Assembly (NCBI RefSeq): GCF_003287735.1
Contig: NZ_NSCM01000009.1
Coordinates: 1-64,000, forward strand
Direction: 5' to 3'
Origin: Photorhabdus bodei
GTDB taxonomy: Bacteria > Pseudomonadota > Gammaproteobacteria > Enterobacterales > Enterobacteriaceae
DNA: 64,000 nucleotides
Positions 34,716 through 44,560 of the stretch are shown one piece after another. The translations under genes were made by a program, and so were the position numbers. The first letter of the stretch is position 1. Each line of letters begins with the position of its first letter. The notes beneath the pieces were generated by a model. The model searched no databases. It saw only the letters and a program-made list of their open reading frames with translations, and was not told the origin of the DNA.

Positions 34716-35159
34716 ATTAAAAAGAGTTTTATCTGTATTTTTATCTGTAATGGTAATTAAAAATTCTTGGTTTTCTGTTTATATTGTTAGATGAAAGAAT
34801 ATTTTTAATATCTTTTTATTAGGCGTGTAAATAGGGTTTTTATTTAAATTAACTTAATGTTTTTATATATTTAATGTTGGGTTTAATTATCAGTCAATAT
34901 AAATAAAATGAACGTATTTAATATGGAAAAATATATATTTAAAATAGTTTGGTTAAATAAATTGAGTTATTTTCTGTTTTAATGAATTGATTTATTTAAT
35001 TTTTAATTAATTGATATTATTTCGATATATTTTTAAATGGTTTATTTTTAATTTAAAATTTACTTGTGGTGATAAAATAGGTATTTTTGTTATATTGAAT
35101 ATGCCTGAGGTTTTAATAAAATTCTATTTTACCCCAGGCATAATCAGTGACGCGCGTTA

Positions 35160-35286
35160 TATACCCGTCATCTTTCAAGTTGCCTCTTTGTTGGCTGCAC
35201 TCGCTCACCCCGGTCACATAGTTATCTATGCTCCCGGGGATTCATTCCCTTGCCGTCGCGATCCATCTTGAAATCCATAGGGTATA
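35160..35286 (-). repeat. ERIC element, copy 8
   Basis: Full-length 127-bp copy in reverse orientation, ending 29 bp from the 3' end of the PAS4-LuxR gene. Confidence 0.95.
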
Positions 35287-35315
35287 AGGCTAACTTCGTC
35301 CGTAAAAGAAGCCCT

Positions 35316-35981
35316 TTAAGTTAATAAAAATTTCTCAGGTATATAGTGATAAAGATTATTGACTCGACAATATTCTTCTAATTGAAGAGTGGAGTTAATG
35401 TTTATTTTATGATATATCCTGGCCGTATGGTTTTCAATTACACTAGAATCAAGATTCAATATTATTCCAATTTGATTTATTGTGTATTTCTGTAAGAAAA
35501 GGAAAATAATATCCCATTCACGCTCAGTAAAAAGATCTGTCGGTGGTTGGAGTAAAATGGATGAGGGAAGTTTATTGTGATATTGATACAGACAGGTTAA
35601 TGAATAGTCCTTCGCCTTCCAGCAATGATATATAATGCCTATACAACTTCCATCTTCGTGATAAAAAGGCATCTTTTCACAGAAATAAGATAATAGAATT
35701 TGCTCTTTACCAAATACATGTGTTTCAAGTGAGCATATATTTTGCCCTTTTTTCATTACTTTTTGATCATGATGAATATATTCCTTTGCAAATTCAGCAC
35801 CGCCCCAAGGGAGTTCATGATCATAAAGCCCACTGTAATCAAATGATTGTGAGAAATTTTTGATAGAACTTAATGCTTTATTACCATAAATAAAACATGA
35901 AGAACTATCTTTTATTCCCCAAGGTTCATTACTTATTTCCATTGTATTGATAATCTGAGGCGATATCGTACAGTTCTTCAT
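35316..35981 (-). CDS. PAS4-LuxR-type transcriptional regulator
   Basis: 221-residue LuxR-type protein without an autoinducer synthase beside it. The N-terminal 130 residues look like the PAS4-type sensor domain of the LuxR solos abundant in Photorhabdus (NEPWGIKDSSSCFIYGNKAL; DHELPWGGAEFA). The C-terminal 65 residues form a GerE-type helix-turn-helix (TEREWDIIFLFLQKYTINQI...HTARIYHKINI). Ligand unknown, perhaps a host signal. A decayed copy lies just upstream. Confidence 0.85.
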   Translation of the reverse strand: MKNCTISPQIINTMEISNEPWGIKDSSSCFIYGNKALSSIKNFSQSFDYSGLYDHELPWGGAEFAKEYIHHDQKVMKKGQNICSLETHVFGKEQILLSYFCEKMPFYHEDGSCIGIIYHCWKAKDYSLTCLYQYHNKLPSSILLQPPTDLFTEREWDIIFLFLQKYTINQIGIILNLDSSVIENHTARIYHKININSTLQLEEYCRVNNLYHYIPEKFLLT

Positions 35982-36088
35982 AAAATCTCCTTCATAATTT
36001 GAAGATTAAATAAACATTCTACTTTGGGATTCCCTCGTGTTTTCTGGGATAATATAGCAATAAAATTGACTTTTTTCATAAGAATTTT

Positions 36089-36317
36089 CTAGTTTTTTAC
36101 TGTTTTAAGCAGACCGAATTGTTGTTTATTATTTAATTCAGATCCATTCCAAGGAAGCTCATGATTGTAAGACTTTCTCCAATTAAATAATTTTTCAATA
36201 TTATGAGTAAATTATTTTGTTGCTAAATTATCGTAAATAAAATACGGATAACCATTCTTTACGCCCCACGGTTTGTGATTTTTTCCACATATTAATGAAT
36301 TGTAGAGTGATATTTGA
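36089..36317 (-). pseudogene. Truncated PAS4-LuxR regulator remnant
   Basis: On the minus strand this reads HKPWGVKNGYPYFIYDNLAT, an in-frame stop, then YNHELPWNGSE and a second stop at 36089. These match NEPWGIKDSSSCFIYGNKAL and YDHELPWGGAE of the intact regulator next to it. The start is lost where ERIC copy 9 begins, and the whole DNA-binding domain is gone. It is the relic of a tandem duplication. Confidence 0.82.
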
Positions 36318-36444
36318 TATACCTGTCATCCTTCAAGTTGCCTCTTTGTTGGCTGCACTCACTCACCCCGGTCACATAGTTATCTATGCTCCCGGGGATT
36401 CGCTCCCTTGCCGCCGCGATGCATCTTGAAATCCATAAGGTATA
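36318..36444 (-). repeat. ERIC element, copy 9
   Basis: Full-length 127-bp copy in reverse orientation that abuts and replaces the 5' end of the LuxR remnant. Confidence 0.95.
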
Positions 36445-36713
36445 TAAAGTGCATTTTATGTTCTCAATGATATTTTATATAGTTAATAATATATTATTAC
36501 GATATTATCGTTGTGGAATAATTTTTTTCAGTTATTATTATCTAAATATTCAGCAGGCCATATTAAAGAACAGCGATGAAAAACAGATCCGCTAAATAAT
36601 CTTCTATATTTGAATATCTACCTGTTTTAATATGATTTTTTATTATAGGAAAATTAAGTGTAATGTTTAAATAGGACTAGTTACTTAATCATAACCTTAA
36701 ATTTCCAGTATTT

Positions 36714-36840
36714 TATACCTTATGGATTTCAAGATGCATCGCGGCGGCAAGGGAGCGAATCCCCGGGAGCATAGATAACTATGTGACCGGGGTGAGTGAG
36801 TGCAGCCAACAAAGAGGCAACTTGAAGGATGACAGGTATA
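36714..36840 (+). repeat. ERIC element, copy 10
   Basis: Full-length 127-bp copy facing copy 9, so the two form a large inverted repeat around 269 bp of AT-rich, non-coding DNA. The following 36841-37399 has only a weak 75-codon frame and no supported gene. Confidence 0.95.
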
Positions 36841-37401
36841 GATAAATCTGAGTATTTCATACGCGTTTCACTTACTTTATCTTCATTTTTATCTTTTCCA
36901 ATTATCGTATCATTTTCCCAGTCGACAATTAGTTATTTTTCATTTATGATTTATGAATGTTCATTAATACTGGCTCTATTTTTAATTGAGAAAGCATCTG
37001 AAAATGAGGCGGTTTTGGGTGCTTATTCACTTAATCTATTCCGGGGTTTTATCTGATGGCTATTCCCGTTAGAATTAGTGAATATATCAGTATCGAAAAC
37101 AAGTTTCATTATTTTAGTCCTACTCATACTTGCTCTATAAATGAATGAAGTTTTGAAAAGGAATTATATATATTAAACTTTAAATCGGTATATGATTAAT
37201 AAGATATTCCAAGCAGAGAAATAACATTTCAAAATAGAATATTTGAGGATTGTAATTCGATTAATTTTTTGTTAAAAATAGAGTGTTAACAGAATTGGTT
37301 GTTTTATATTTTTTTAATCTCTAAATCTAGATTTACGTACTTTTGAATATTACTATTATTTAAACAAAGTTGAGATTTATCAAATTAAAGTTCGATTGTA
37401 A

Positions 37402-37435
37402 AAATCTCCCGCGATTATTCAATATCAGGAGATTT
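37402..37435 (-). terminator. Terminator of pssA
   Basis: On the minus strand a stem AAATCTCC / GGAGATTT with an 18-nt loop, followed by TT, 35 bp after the pssA stop. Confidence 0.7.
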
Positions 37436-37469
37436 GATTTAGAAAAGATAATTCGCTTTATCGATTCAA

Positions 37470-38825
37470 TTACAGAATACGACTAATCAGTTTGTCTACC
37501 CGGATGCGACGTAAGCGGCGGATAAGTTTACGTACTTTGACTGGGTAAAGCTGGATGCTGTCCAATTCCTGATAATCACTGACAACCGTAGTATAAGTAC
37601 GGATACAGTGCAGTTCTTTTGTACGTTGTTCCTGCATTTCTTTATGAGGATCGTGGATAAGAATGGCATTTTCTAAATCGAGTCCCCAGGCACGAGGATT
37701 AAGATTATTTCCTGTAATCAATTGCCATTGATTGTCCACCCACACACCTTTTAGGTGGTAGCTATTATCACCATCTTTCCATAACCTGATAGTCAGTTGA
37801 TTGTTGTCAACATAACGCTGTAGTCTACTGATGAAACGGCGCAGATTAATTTCATATAAATAGGGCAATGCACCGATAATTTTAAATGGTTCTTCCGGTG
37901 GAATATAAAAATCGTTGGCAGTTTTATCGCCAACAATAATTTCCACATGTTTACCTTTACGAAGTAGATGAACAATCCGTCGGACAATGATGGCTGGAAG
38001 ATTAAAATACGGAGTACAAATAATCAGCTTTTGTTCTGTGCTGGCGATCAGATGACTAATGGTTTTATTTAGTAGATTCTTCTTTCCCAGACCGGCAAGG
38101 GGAGTGACAGATAGTTCGTCATTCGTTGCCTGATTATTTATTTTATAGGTAGTGTGCCGCAGAGAAAAACGTAATTGACGGATCAAATTTTTAATTTCAG
38201 GAATACGAGGACGGTTTTTACAATCCAGTTTCTGTACGGCTCCTGTAGCGATAATGTAATTATCAACAAAGTGTTTCATTGCTTCTGCAAGTTTTGCATT
38301 GTGAAGCAAGTGGTAGCGATCATAACGATATTTATCATGTTGGTGGAGATAAACGTCATTAATGCTTGCTCCGCTATAAACCACAGTATCGTCAAAGATA
38401 AAACCTTTTAAATGTAAAACACCCAGTGCTTCGCGGGTATTTACAGGTACACCTAGTACTGGAATTTTCACATCAGGATAAGCTTCTGCCATAGAACAAT
38501 ACCAATCGGCATTCGTTACCATTGCAGCCGCGCCAATTCGTCCACGTTGCGCTCGATGCCAGTCAACGAGCACTTTAATGTCCAAGTCCGGGCGTTGTTG
38601 TTTAGCTGTATAAAGTGCATTAAGGATATCTTTCCCTGCATCATCATTTTCCAGATAGAGGGAGATGATATAAATATGTTTTTCAGCGTTAGCAATTTTT
38701 TCCAGCAGGGTGCTGCGGAACACTTCAGGTTGATAAAGTGTTTTAACATCAGCAACTGACTGAGGTAGCTTAGGCAGTTGTGCAAGGTGTTGTTGATGTT
38801 TAGCTTGTTTGAATTTAGACAACAT
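37470..38825 (-). CDS. pssA: CDP-diacylglycerol-serine O-phosphatidyltransferase
   Basis: Phosphatidylserine synthase of the phospholipase D superfamily (451 aa, same as E. coli), making phosphatidylserine from CDP-diacylglycerol and serine at the membrane surface. Two HKD-type motifs are seen: HLKGFIFDD (about residue 133) and HLKGVWVD...NLNPRAW (about residue 355). The basic C-terminus VRKLIRRLRRIRVDKLISRIL is kept. The ATG at 38825 (MLSKFKQAKHQQHL) matches the E. coli start. It lies downstream of patZ as in E. coli. Confidence 0.97.
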   Translation of the reverse strand: MLSKFKQAKHQQHLAQLPKLPQSVADVKTLYQPEVFRSTLLEKIANAEKHIYIISLYLENDDAGKDILNALYTAKQQRPDLDIKVLVDWHRAQRGRIGAAAMVTNADWYCSMAEAYPDVKIPVLGVPVNTREALGVLHLKGFIFDDTVVYSGASINDVYLHQHDKYRYDRYHLLHNAKLAEAMKHFVDNYIIATGAVQKLDCKNRPRIPEIKNLIRQLRFSLRHTTYKINNQATNDELSVTPLAGLGKKNLLNKTISHLIASTEQKLIICTPYFNLPAIIVRRIVHLLRKGKHVEIIVGDKTANDFYIPPEEPFKIIGALPYLYEINLRRFISRLQRYVDNNQLTIRLWKDGDNSYHLKGVWVDNQWQLITGNNLNPRAWGLDLENAILIHDPHKEMQEQRTKELHCIRTYTTVVSDYQELDSIQLYPVKVRKLIRRLRRIRVDKLISRIL

Positions 38826-38979
38826 CACAGTGCGCTTTTTCTCTTATGTTGGATGGCGATATGTAAAGCAATGAATCAAATGATCTGGCGATAATACCAT
38901 TAGTCTGGCTAATTGTGAGCATGATTTAACGATCTAATGCCTAATGATTTAAGTCTGTGCGGTTCATCACGTAGTTGAT

Positions 38980-41622
38980 TCAGAGTTCGAGGGATAAGTT
39001 TACAATGCTATCCTCAAATTGAACATCTATGGTAAATCCCAGTTTTTTAGCCAGTTTTATCATAGTACGGTTTTCTGGCATGGTGATGGCGTTGAGGCGG
39101 CTTATGCCATGTTCTCGTGTATAGTTAATCAGTTTTGTCATAAGTTGATATCCAAGGGTGATCCCTTTTAAGTCAGAACGCACTAGCACAGCAAATTCTG
39201 CTTCGACATTATCAGGGTCAGCTATGGCACGAGTAACCCCGATAATTTCTGGGGTCGTTTTAGGATGTCGTACGGCAACAAATGCCATTTCACGGTCATA
39301 ATCAATCTGAGTCATATTTGCCAGATCATCGTGTGTGAATTCGCTGATTTCACTAAAGTAGCGGTAATAGAGATCTTCTTTCGTAACCTGGCCGATAAAA
39401 TCTTTCAGCAACGGTTCATCTTCTGGCAGAATCGGACGTAGCAGGCATTCTGCGCCCCCTTTGAGTTTTATAGTTTCTTCTAATTCGCTTGGATATGGAC
39501 GGATAGCTAATCTAGTTCGTGGATCACCGTCTATCGAAGATAATTCCATTGAAACATCCAATAATGTGAATTCATCGCCAGAAGCCAGTAATGGATGAAT
39601 ATCTAGTCGTACAATTTGCGGGCAATCAAGTAACAGATTAGATACCTGAACTAACAGTCGGCTGAGTGCCAGTACGTCTAATGATTGAGGAGCTCCCCTG
39701 AGCTTAATTTTTCTACTTTTAATCGCCTGAATAACCAGATATCGCGCTAACGCCATATTAAGAGGTGGCAGCGCAACGGCTGCTTGTGTTTCCTGTGACC
39801 ACTCAATACCTCCTTCACCTAACATAATCAGTGGGCCAAATACTTCATCTTGTTCGACCGCAATTCGTAGCTCTTGTGCACCAGCACGGTTTGCCATGCT
39901 CTGAACTAATAGTCCTTGAATTCTTGCGTGTGGGAAATTCTGATTGACACGTTCGATAATCGCTTGAGCAGAAGCCTTGACCTCATTTGCATTTCGCAAA
40001 TAGAGCATCACTCCCTGAACTTCTGATTTATGCGGGATATCTGGCGAGCGTAATTTCAACGCAACAGGATAACCGATCTGTTGGGCAATATTGACTGCTT
40101 CATCACTGTTATGAGCAATCCATGTTGGCAATGTATTGAGACCATAAGCTTCCAGAATAGGTTGAACTTCATGAGTATCCAGACGAGAATTTCCCTGTTC
40201 CAGAGCCTGTTGTATGCACTGATGGGCACGTGCTGTGTTAGCTGTGATGTTTGCTGGTAGTGCGGGTGTTTCTGTTAATTGTTTCTGATTGCGGCGATAT
40301 TCAACCATGTGCATGAAAGCAGTAATCGCGCCTTCAGGGGTGCGATAAGTTGGAATACCTGCTTCGCTGAACAGACGGCGGGCTTCTTGTGAAGAGTATT
40401 CACCGCACCAATTGGTAAAGATAGTTAGCCATTTTCCCCGTGGGTGTTTACGGATTGTTTCAATGACTTTGGTTGCGGTTTGAATACCGGGAGCAATTGC
40501 GCTAGGAGAGTGAATAAGTAACAGAGCATCATGGTCGTGGCTATCTAGTAACGGTTTTAACGCAGCGATATAACGTTCCACCGTGGAGTCATCTTTTAAA
40601 TCTAGCGGGTTATGTAGGGAGATAGTTTCTGGTAGTTGTGTTTTTAATGCCTTCGTTGTCTCTTCACCTAATATTGCGAGCTTACCGTTACGGCGGAATA
40701 ACGCATCCAGCGCCATTGCGGCTGGAGCAGCACCATTGCTGACGATAAATAGCCGTTCTCCCCGTAAAGGTGACATATGGCTTAACGTTTCTACAGCAGA
40801 AAACATTTCATGTGTATCTTGCACGCGTAATAACCCTGCTCGCTGAATTGCTGCATCATAAGCCGCATCCAGATTTTGTTGTTCACCAAGTAATTTCTGT
40901 GCCCGCTTAGTACGGCCGCTTTTAACCACCAAAATAGGTTTATTGCGGGAAGCACTTCTAGATGCTGAAAGAAAGCGACGGGCATCATGAATATGCTCTA
41001 GATAGAGCAGGATAGCGCTGGTTTTACTGTCACGAGCCAGAAAATCAAGCAGATGATCAATATCGATATCTACACTGTCACCTAACGCTATAAAGTAGGA
41101 AAATCCGACTCCCCGGTGTTTTGCCCAATCAAGAATCGTATTTGAGACTGCCGCCGATTGAGAAATAAAGGCTAATTTCCCTTTGAGTATTGGAACCGGA
41201 GAAAAGCTGGCATTCAGCCCTTGCCAGGGGGCTAATACTCCTAAACTGTTTGGCCCAAGTAGTCGGATACTATAGCGCTGGCAGCACTGCTTTAGTTCAG
41301 CGAATTGGGACGTTGGGGAAGAAAGGATAATCACCGTTTTGCAACCTAACTGCCCCAGTTGTTCTAAACATTGCAAATTACGGCGGTGATGAGTACAAAT
41401 AACAGCCAAATCTGGTGTGATCGGTAATTTATCTATTGAAGGATAAGCTAAAACCCCTTGAACAGAACGGCTATTGGGTGTAATCGGTAGTATTGGTCCA
41501 GCAAAGCCTCCTGCAAGCAAGTTACGCATCATAACTGAACCCGCTCGTTCTGGTTTTTCCGAGGCACCAATTACAGCAATGGATTTAGGGCGTAATAAAG
41601 CTTCAAGTCCGCGCTGGCTCAT
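38980..41622 (-). CDS. patZ: Protein lysine acetyltransferase Pat/PatZ (YfiQ)
   Basis: 880-residue enzyme that acetylates lysines of metabolic enzymes such as acetyl-CoA synthetase. The N-terminal 700 residues resemble NDP-forming acyl-CoA synthetase (CoA-binding motif SIAVIGASEKPERAG; ATP-grasp stretch LQGLLVQSMANRAGAQELRI region), here thought to be regulatory. The C-terminal GNAT domain (about 730-880) holds the acetyl-CoA loop (VLVRSDLKGITLGYQLMTKL). Length matches E. coli PatZ (886). It lies upstream of pssA. Confidence 0.95.
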   Translation of the reverse strand: MSQRGLEALLRPKSIAVIGASEKPERAGSVMMRNLLAGGFAGPILPITPNSRSVQGVLAYPSIDKLPITPDLAVICTHHRRNLQCLEQLGQLGCKTVIILSSPTSQFAELKQCCQRYSIRLLGPNSLGVLAPWQGLNASFSPVPILKGKLAFISQSAAVSNTILDWAKHRGVGFSYFIALGDSVDIDIDHLLDFLARDSKTSAILLYLEHIHDARRFLSASRSASRNKPILVVKSGRTKRAQKLLGEQQNLDAAYDAAIQRAGLLRVQDTHEMFSAVETLSHMSPLRGERLFIVSNGAAPAAMALDALFRRNGKLAILGEETTKALKTQLPETISLHNPLDLKDDSTVERYIAALKPLLDSHDHDALLLIHSPSAIAPGIQTATKVIETIRKHPRGKWLTIFTNWCGEYSSQEARRLFSEAGIPTYRTPEGAITAFMHMVEYRRNQKQLTETPALPANITANTARAHQCIQQALEQGNSRLDTHEVQPILEAYGLNTLPTWIAHNSDEAVNIAQQIGYPVALKLRSPDIPHKSEVQGVMLYLRNANEVKASAQAIIERVNQNFPHARIQGLLVQSMANRAGAQELRIAVEQDEVFGPLIMLGEGGIEWSQETQAAVALPPLNMALARYLVIQAIKSRKIKLRGAPQSLDVLALSRLLVQVSNLLLDCPQIVRLDIHPLLASGDEFTLLDVSMELSSIDGDPRTRLAIRPYPSELEETIKLKGGAECLLRPILPEDEPLLKDFIGQVTKEDLYYRYFSEISEFTHDDLANMTQIDYDREMAFVAVRHPKTTPEIIGVTRAIADPDNVEAEFAVLVRSDLKGITLGYQLMTKLINYTREHGISRLNAITMPENRTMIKLAKKLGFTIDVQFEDSIVNLSLEL

Positions 41623-41943
41623 CAGGAGGCTCCTTATTTGTGGTTAGTCGATAACTGTAGCGGATTTCGCAAATTGTTGCTGTGATTTACGCTATCGGAT
41701 GCAGTTGCTGAGAAGCAATTAAATTGCCAGTTTGTTGCAAAATAGTACCAAGCTGTAGTTTGAATATCTTCGGTGGGGAGCTGTTTCAATAGGTAGCCTG
41801 ACTGTACCTTCCATGGCAAGTACAGCATGTCTCGCCGAGAGCAGGAAAATTAAGGGCGCATTTTAATGGATTATAGTTGTCAGAGGTAGCTTAAGATGCG
41901 CACATCAGGTAATCTTCGCGCCATAAAGCAGTTGGAGAAACGA
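41623..41943. other. Divergent intergenic region, patZ / yfiF
   Basis: 321 bp with no supported gene. In E. coli trxC and yfiP (tapT) lie between yfiF and patZ; neither is here. A 64-codon minus-strand frame (41634-41828) has no recognisable similarity. Confidence 0.55.
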
Positions 41944-42957
41944 ATGAACGATTCATATAGTGGTAAAAATGGCAAAGTCAAAGTGATGTATGTCCGCAGT
42001 GAGGGCGATAATGACAGCCGCAATAATAAACGTCCATCTGGCAAAGGACGCGATCAAGGTCAGCGTCGTCGGGACAATGAGCGAACATCCCGTTCTCCGC
42101 GTGCCAATGAGCGTGAAAGATCGCCTTGGAAAACCGTGTCACGCCCTGAGAGTGATTCTGTAGCGTCAGTGCATGGTGGTATCAGTGGGAAAAGCCAGAT
42201 TGATCCTGAACAGCTCCGTCGTCAGCGAATGGAAGAAACTCGGATTTATGGCGAAAATGCGTGCCAGGCGATGTTTAAAAACCGTTCTGAAGCGATAGTT
42301 CGTGCATGGTTCGTTGAGTCAGTGACACCACGTTTCCGTAATGCGCTAAAATGGATGGCTGCTAACCGTAAAGCCTATCATGTTGTGGATGAGGCTGAAC
42401 TGACAAAAGTGTCAGGTACTGAACATCATGGTGGTGTTTGTTTTCTGATTAAGAAACGCAACGGTTTGGATGCAGAGACCTACTTGAAAGATGCTCCAGT
42501 AAAAGATTGTGTTTTGGCTCTTGAAGATGTGGGTAATCCTCACAACCTTGGCGCGATTATGCGAAGTTGTGCACATTTCGGTGTGCAAGGGGTGATTTTG
42601 CAAGATGTGGCCTTGCTGGAGTCGGGTGCGGCTATCCGTACAGCAGAAGGTGGTGCTGAGCATATTAAAGGTATTGATGCTGATGGTTTGATCACTACAC
42701 TGAATGACTTTCGTCAAGCGGGTTACACCATTGTAACGACATCCAGCCATAAGGGTAGTACCGATTTAGCGAAAGCTGAATTACCGGAAAAAATGGTTCT
42801 GGTACTTGGTCAAGAACGTGATGGTTTGAGTGACAGTGCTTGGAAACATGGTGATATGAGTTTGTTCGTTGGTGGTACGGGTTTGGTTGAAAGTCTGAAC
42901 GTTTCTGTTGCAACTGGCATTCTATTAGCTGAATGGTGGCGACAGAATAAAGCTTGA
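41944..42957 (+). CDS. yfiF: SpoU-type RNA 2'-O-methyltransferase homologue YfiF
   Basis: 337-residue TrmH/SpoU-family protein (E. coli YfiF 345). A basic, low-complexity N-terminal 85 residues is followed by GGISGKS, the substrate-binding domain, and a C-terminal SpoU knot with [23 protein letters not shown] and [10 protein letters not shown]. The ATG at 41944 ([19 protein letters not shown]), after TTGGAG, equals the E. coli start; a frame from 41896 adds 16 residues without support. The exact RNA target is not established. Confidence 0.93.
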   Translation: MNDSYSGKNGKVKVMYVRSEGDNDSRNNKRPSGKGRDQGQRRRDNERTSRSPRANERERSPWKTVSRPESDSVASVHGGISGKSQIDPEQLRRQRMEETRIYGENACQAMFKNRSEAIVRAWFVESVTPRFRNALKWMAANRKAYHVVDEAELTKVSGTEHHGGVCFLIKKRNGLDAETYLKDAPVKDCVLALEDVGNPHNLGAIMRSCAHFGVQGVILQDVALLESGAAIRTAEGGAEHIKGIDADGLITTLNDFRQAGYTIVTTSSHKGSTDLAKAELPEKMVLVLGQERDGLSDSAWKHGDMSLFVGGTGLVESLNVSVATGILLAEWWRQNKA

Positions 42958-42967
42958 TTAGGAAAAG

Positions 42968-42991
42968 CGGGAGCTGGAGTGCTCCCGGTTT
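42968..42991. terminator. Bidirectional terminator, yfiF / emrB
   Basis: Stem CGGGAGC / GCTCCCG with a 6-nt loop and flanking AAAA and TTTT, placed between convergent genes. Confidence 0.88.
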
Positions 42992-43004
42992 TGCCATTTA
43001 AGAT

Positions 43005-44543
43005 TTAGTGGGCTCCGCTCATGCCTTCTTTACTTCCTTGGGTAAATGGTGGCCTGGCTAGCCAGACGAGCATAATCAAAATCAGGAATACTCCGGCTGA
43101 AAGCCAAAAAATTTCATTCGCTGAGATTATGAGTCCTTGATGGGTAATTTCTTTTGCTAGATAAGCAGAAATTTGCTGGTTATTCATGCCTAATTCCGAT
43201 AATTGTTGATAGATTCGTTGAGTATCGGGACTATAAGGATTGATATGCTCAGTAAAATGGGAATGATGCATTGACTCGCGTTGGGTCCACATGGTTGTCG
43301 TTAGTGATGTGCCTATTGAACCCGCCAGTGTTCGAATAAAATTCGATAAACTGGATGCAGATGCCACTCGCTCTGCTGGCAAGCCGGAAAGGGTAATGGT
43401 TGTGAGTGGCATAAAGAAACAGGCAATAGCAAACCCCTGGATAAACTGAGGCCATGCGACTGCGGCAAAATCCATGCCTGGTTCGAATGTATATGCACGC
43501 CAGTAATAACAGATGGCATAAATAACAAAACTGAATGTCACTATGTAGCGCATATCTGCTTTATTGCCGAATTTACCAATCAGTGGCGAAATTATTAGTG
43601 GCAACAATCCTACCGGTGCTGATGCAAGACCTGACCAGGTTGCTGTATAACCGAACACTTCCTGTAATAACTGAGGTAATAACACAATTGTGCCGAAATA
43701 GAGCATATAAGCTAAGCTCAAACAGAAGCAACCAATGGTAAAATTGCGCTCTTTGAATAGTGATAGGTCAATAATTGGGCTATTGTCGGTCAGTTCCCAT
43801 ACCACAAGAAATGCTAATGAGATGATTGCGATAACTGTCAAGACGATAATTTCTGTAGAATTAAACCAGTCCAGCTCTTTCCCCTGATCTAGCATAATTT
43901 GTAAACAACCAACGCTGACCACTAACAATATGAGTCCTATTGTGTCGATAGGTTTGATCTCTGTTTGGGTTTCACGCCCTTTCAGCGTTTGCATAGCAAT
44001 CAGAATAATTGCTATACCAACAGGAACGTTGATAAAGAAAATCCATCCCCAATGGTAGTTATCACTGATGTAGCCACCCAAAATAGGGCCGAAAATTGGC
44101 GCGATGATAATCGTGATTGACCATAATGCCAGCGCCATATTTCCTTTCGCTGGTGGATAATTGTTCAGCAGTAGACTTTGTGAAAGGGGAATAAGAGGAC
44201 CAGCAACTAATCCTTGAATAACCCGGAAGAAGATTAGCATACCAAGACTGTTGGAAATACCGCATAACCAAGAAGCTATGGAAAATAGAGCGGTTGACCA
44301 GATGAATAACTTAACTTCGCCGATGCGTTTTGCCAGCCATCCAGTAATCGGGATAGAAATCGCATTGGCAACCCCGAAAGAGGTAATTACCCAGATCCCT
44401 TGAGAATTTGATGATCCTAAGTTACCTGAAATCGTGGGTATCGCTACGTTAGCAATGGTAGAATCTAACACTTGCATGAACGTTGCCAAGGATAACGCAA
44501 TGGTCATCCATGCAAGTTTGGCACCTGTAAGCGGCTGTCTCAT
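43005..44543 (-). CDS. emrB: Multidrug efflux MFS transporter EmrB
   Basis: 512-residue DHA2-family proton-drug antiporter with 14 membrane segments (same length as E. coli EmrB). The motif VLDSTIANVAIPTISGNLG in the first helix and GPILGGYISDNYHWGWIFFINVPVG near residue 150 are typical. It works with EmrA and TolC to expel hydrophobic compounds across both membranes. The ATG at 44543 has GGAGG about 9 nt ahead. It is downstream of emrA. Confidence 0.96.
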   Translation of the reverse strand: MRQPLTGAKLAWMTIALSLATFMQVLDSTIANVAIPTISGNLGSSNSQGIWVITSFGVANAISIPITGWLAKRIGEVKLFIWSTALFSIASWLCGISNSLGMLIFFRVIQGLVAGPLIPLSQSLLLNNYPPAKGNMALALWSITIIIAPIFGPILGGYISDNYHWGWIFFINVPVGIAIILIAMQTLKGRETQTEIKPIDTIGLILLVVSVGCLQIMLDQGKELDWFNSTEIIVLTVIAIISLAFLVVWELTDNSPIIDLSLFKERNFTIGCFCLSLAYMLYFGTIVLLPQLLQEVFGYTATWSGLASAPVGLLPLIISPLIGKFGNKADMRYIVTFSFVIYAICYYWRAYTFEPGMDFAAVAWPQFIQGFAIACFFMPLTTITLSGLPAERVASASSLSNFIRTLAGSIGTSLTTTMWTQRESMHHSHFTEHINPYSPDTQRIYQQLSELGMNNQQISAYLAKEITHQGLIISANEIFWLSAGVFLILIMLVWLARPPFTQGSKEGMSGAH

Positions 44544-44560
44544 CACCTTGGCCTCCGATA

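Noticed and set aside
36829..37056. 75-codon plus-strand frame after ERIC copy 10
   Set aside because: Its start codon lies in the ERIC end, there is no clear ribosome-binding site and no recognisable similarity.
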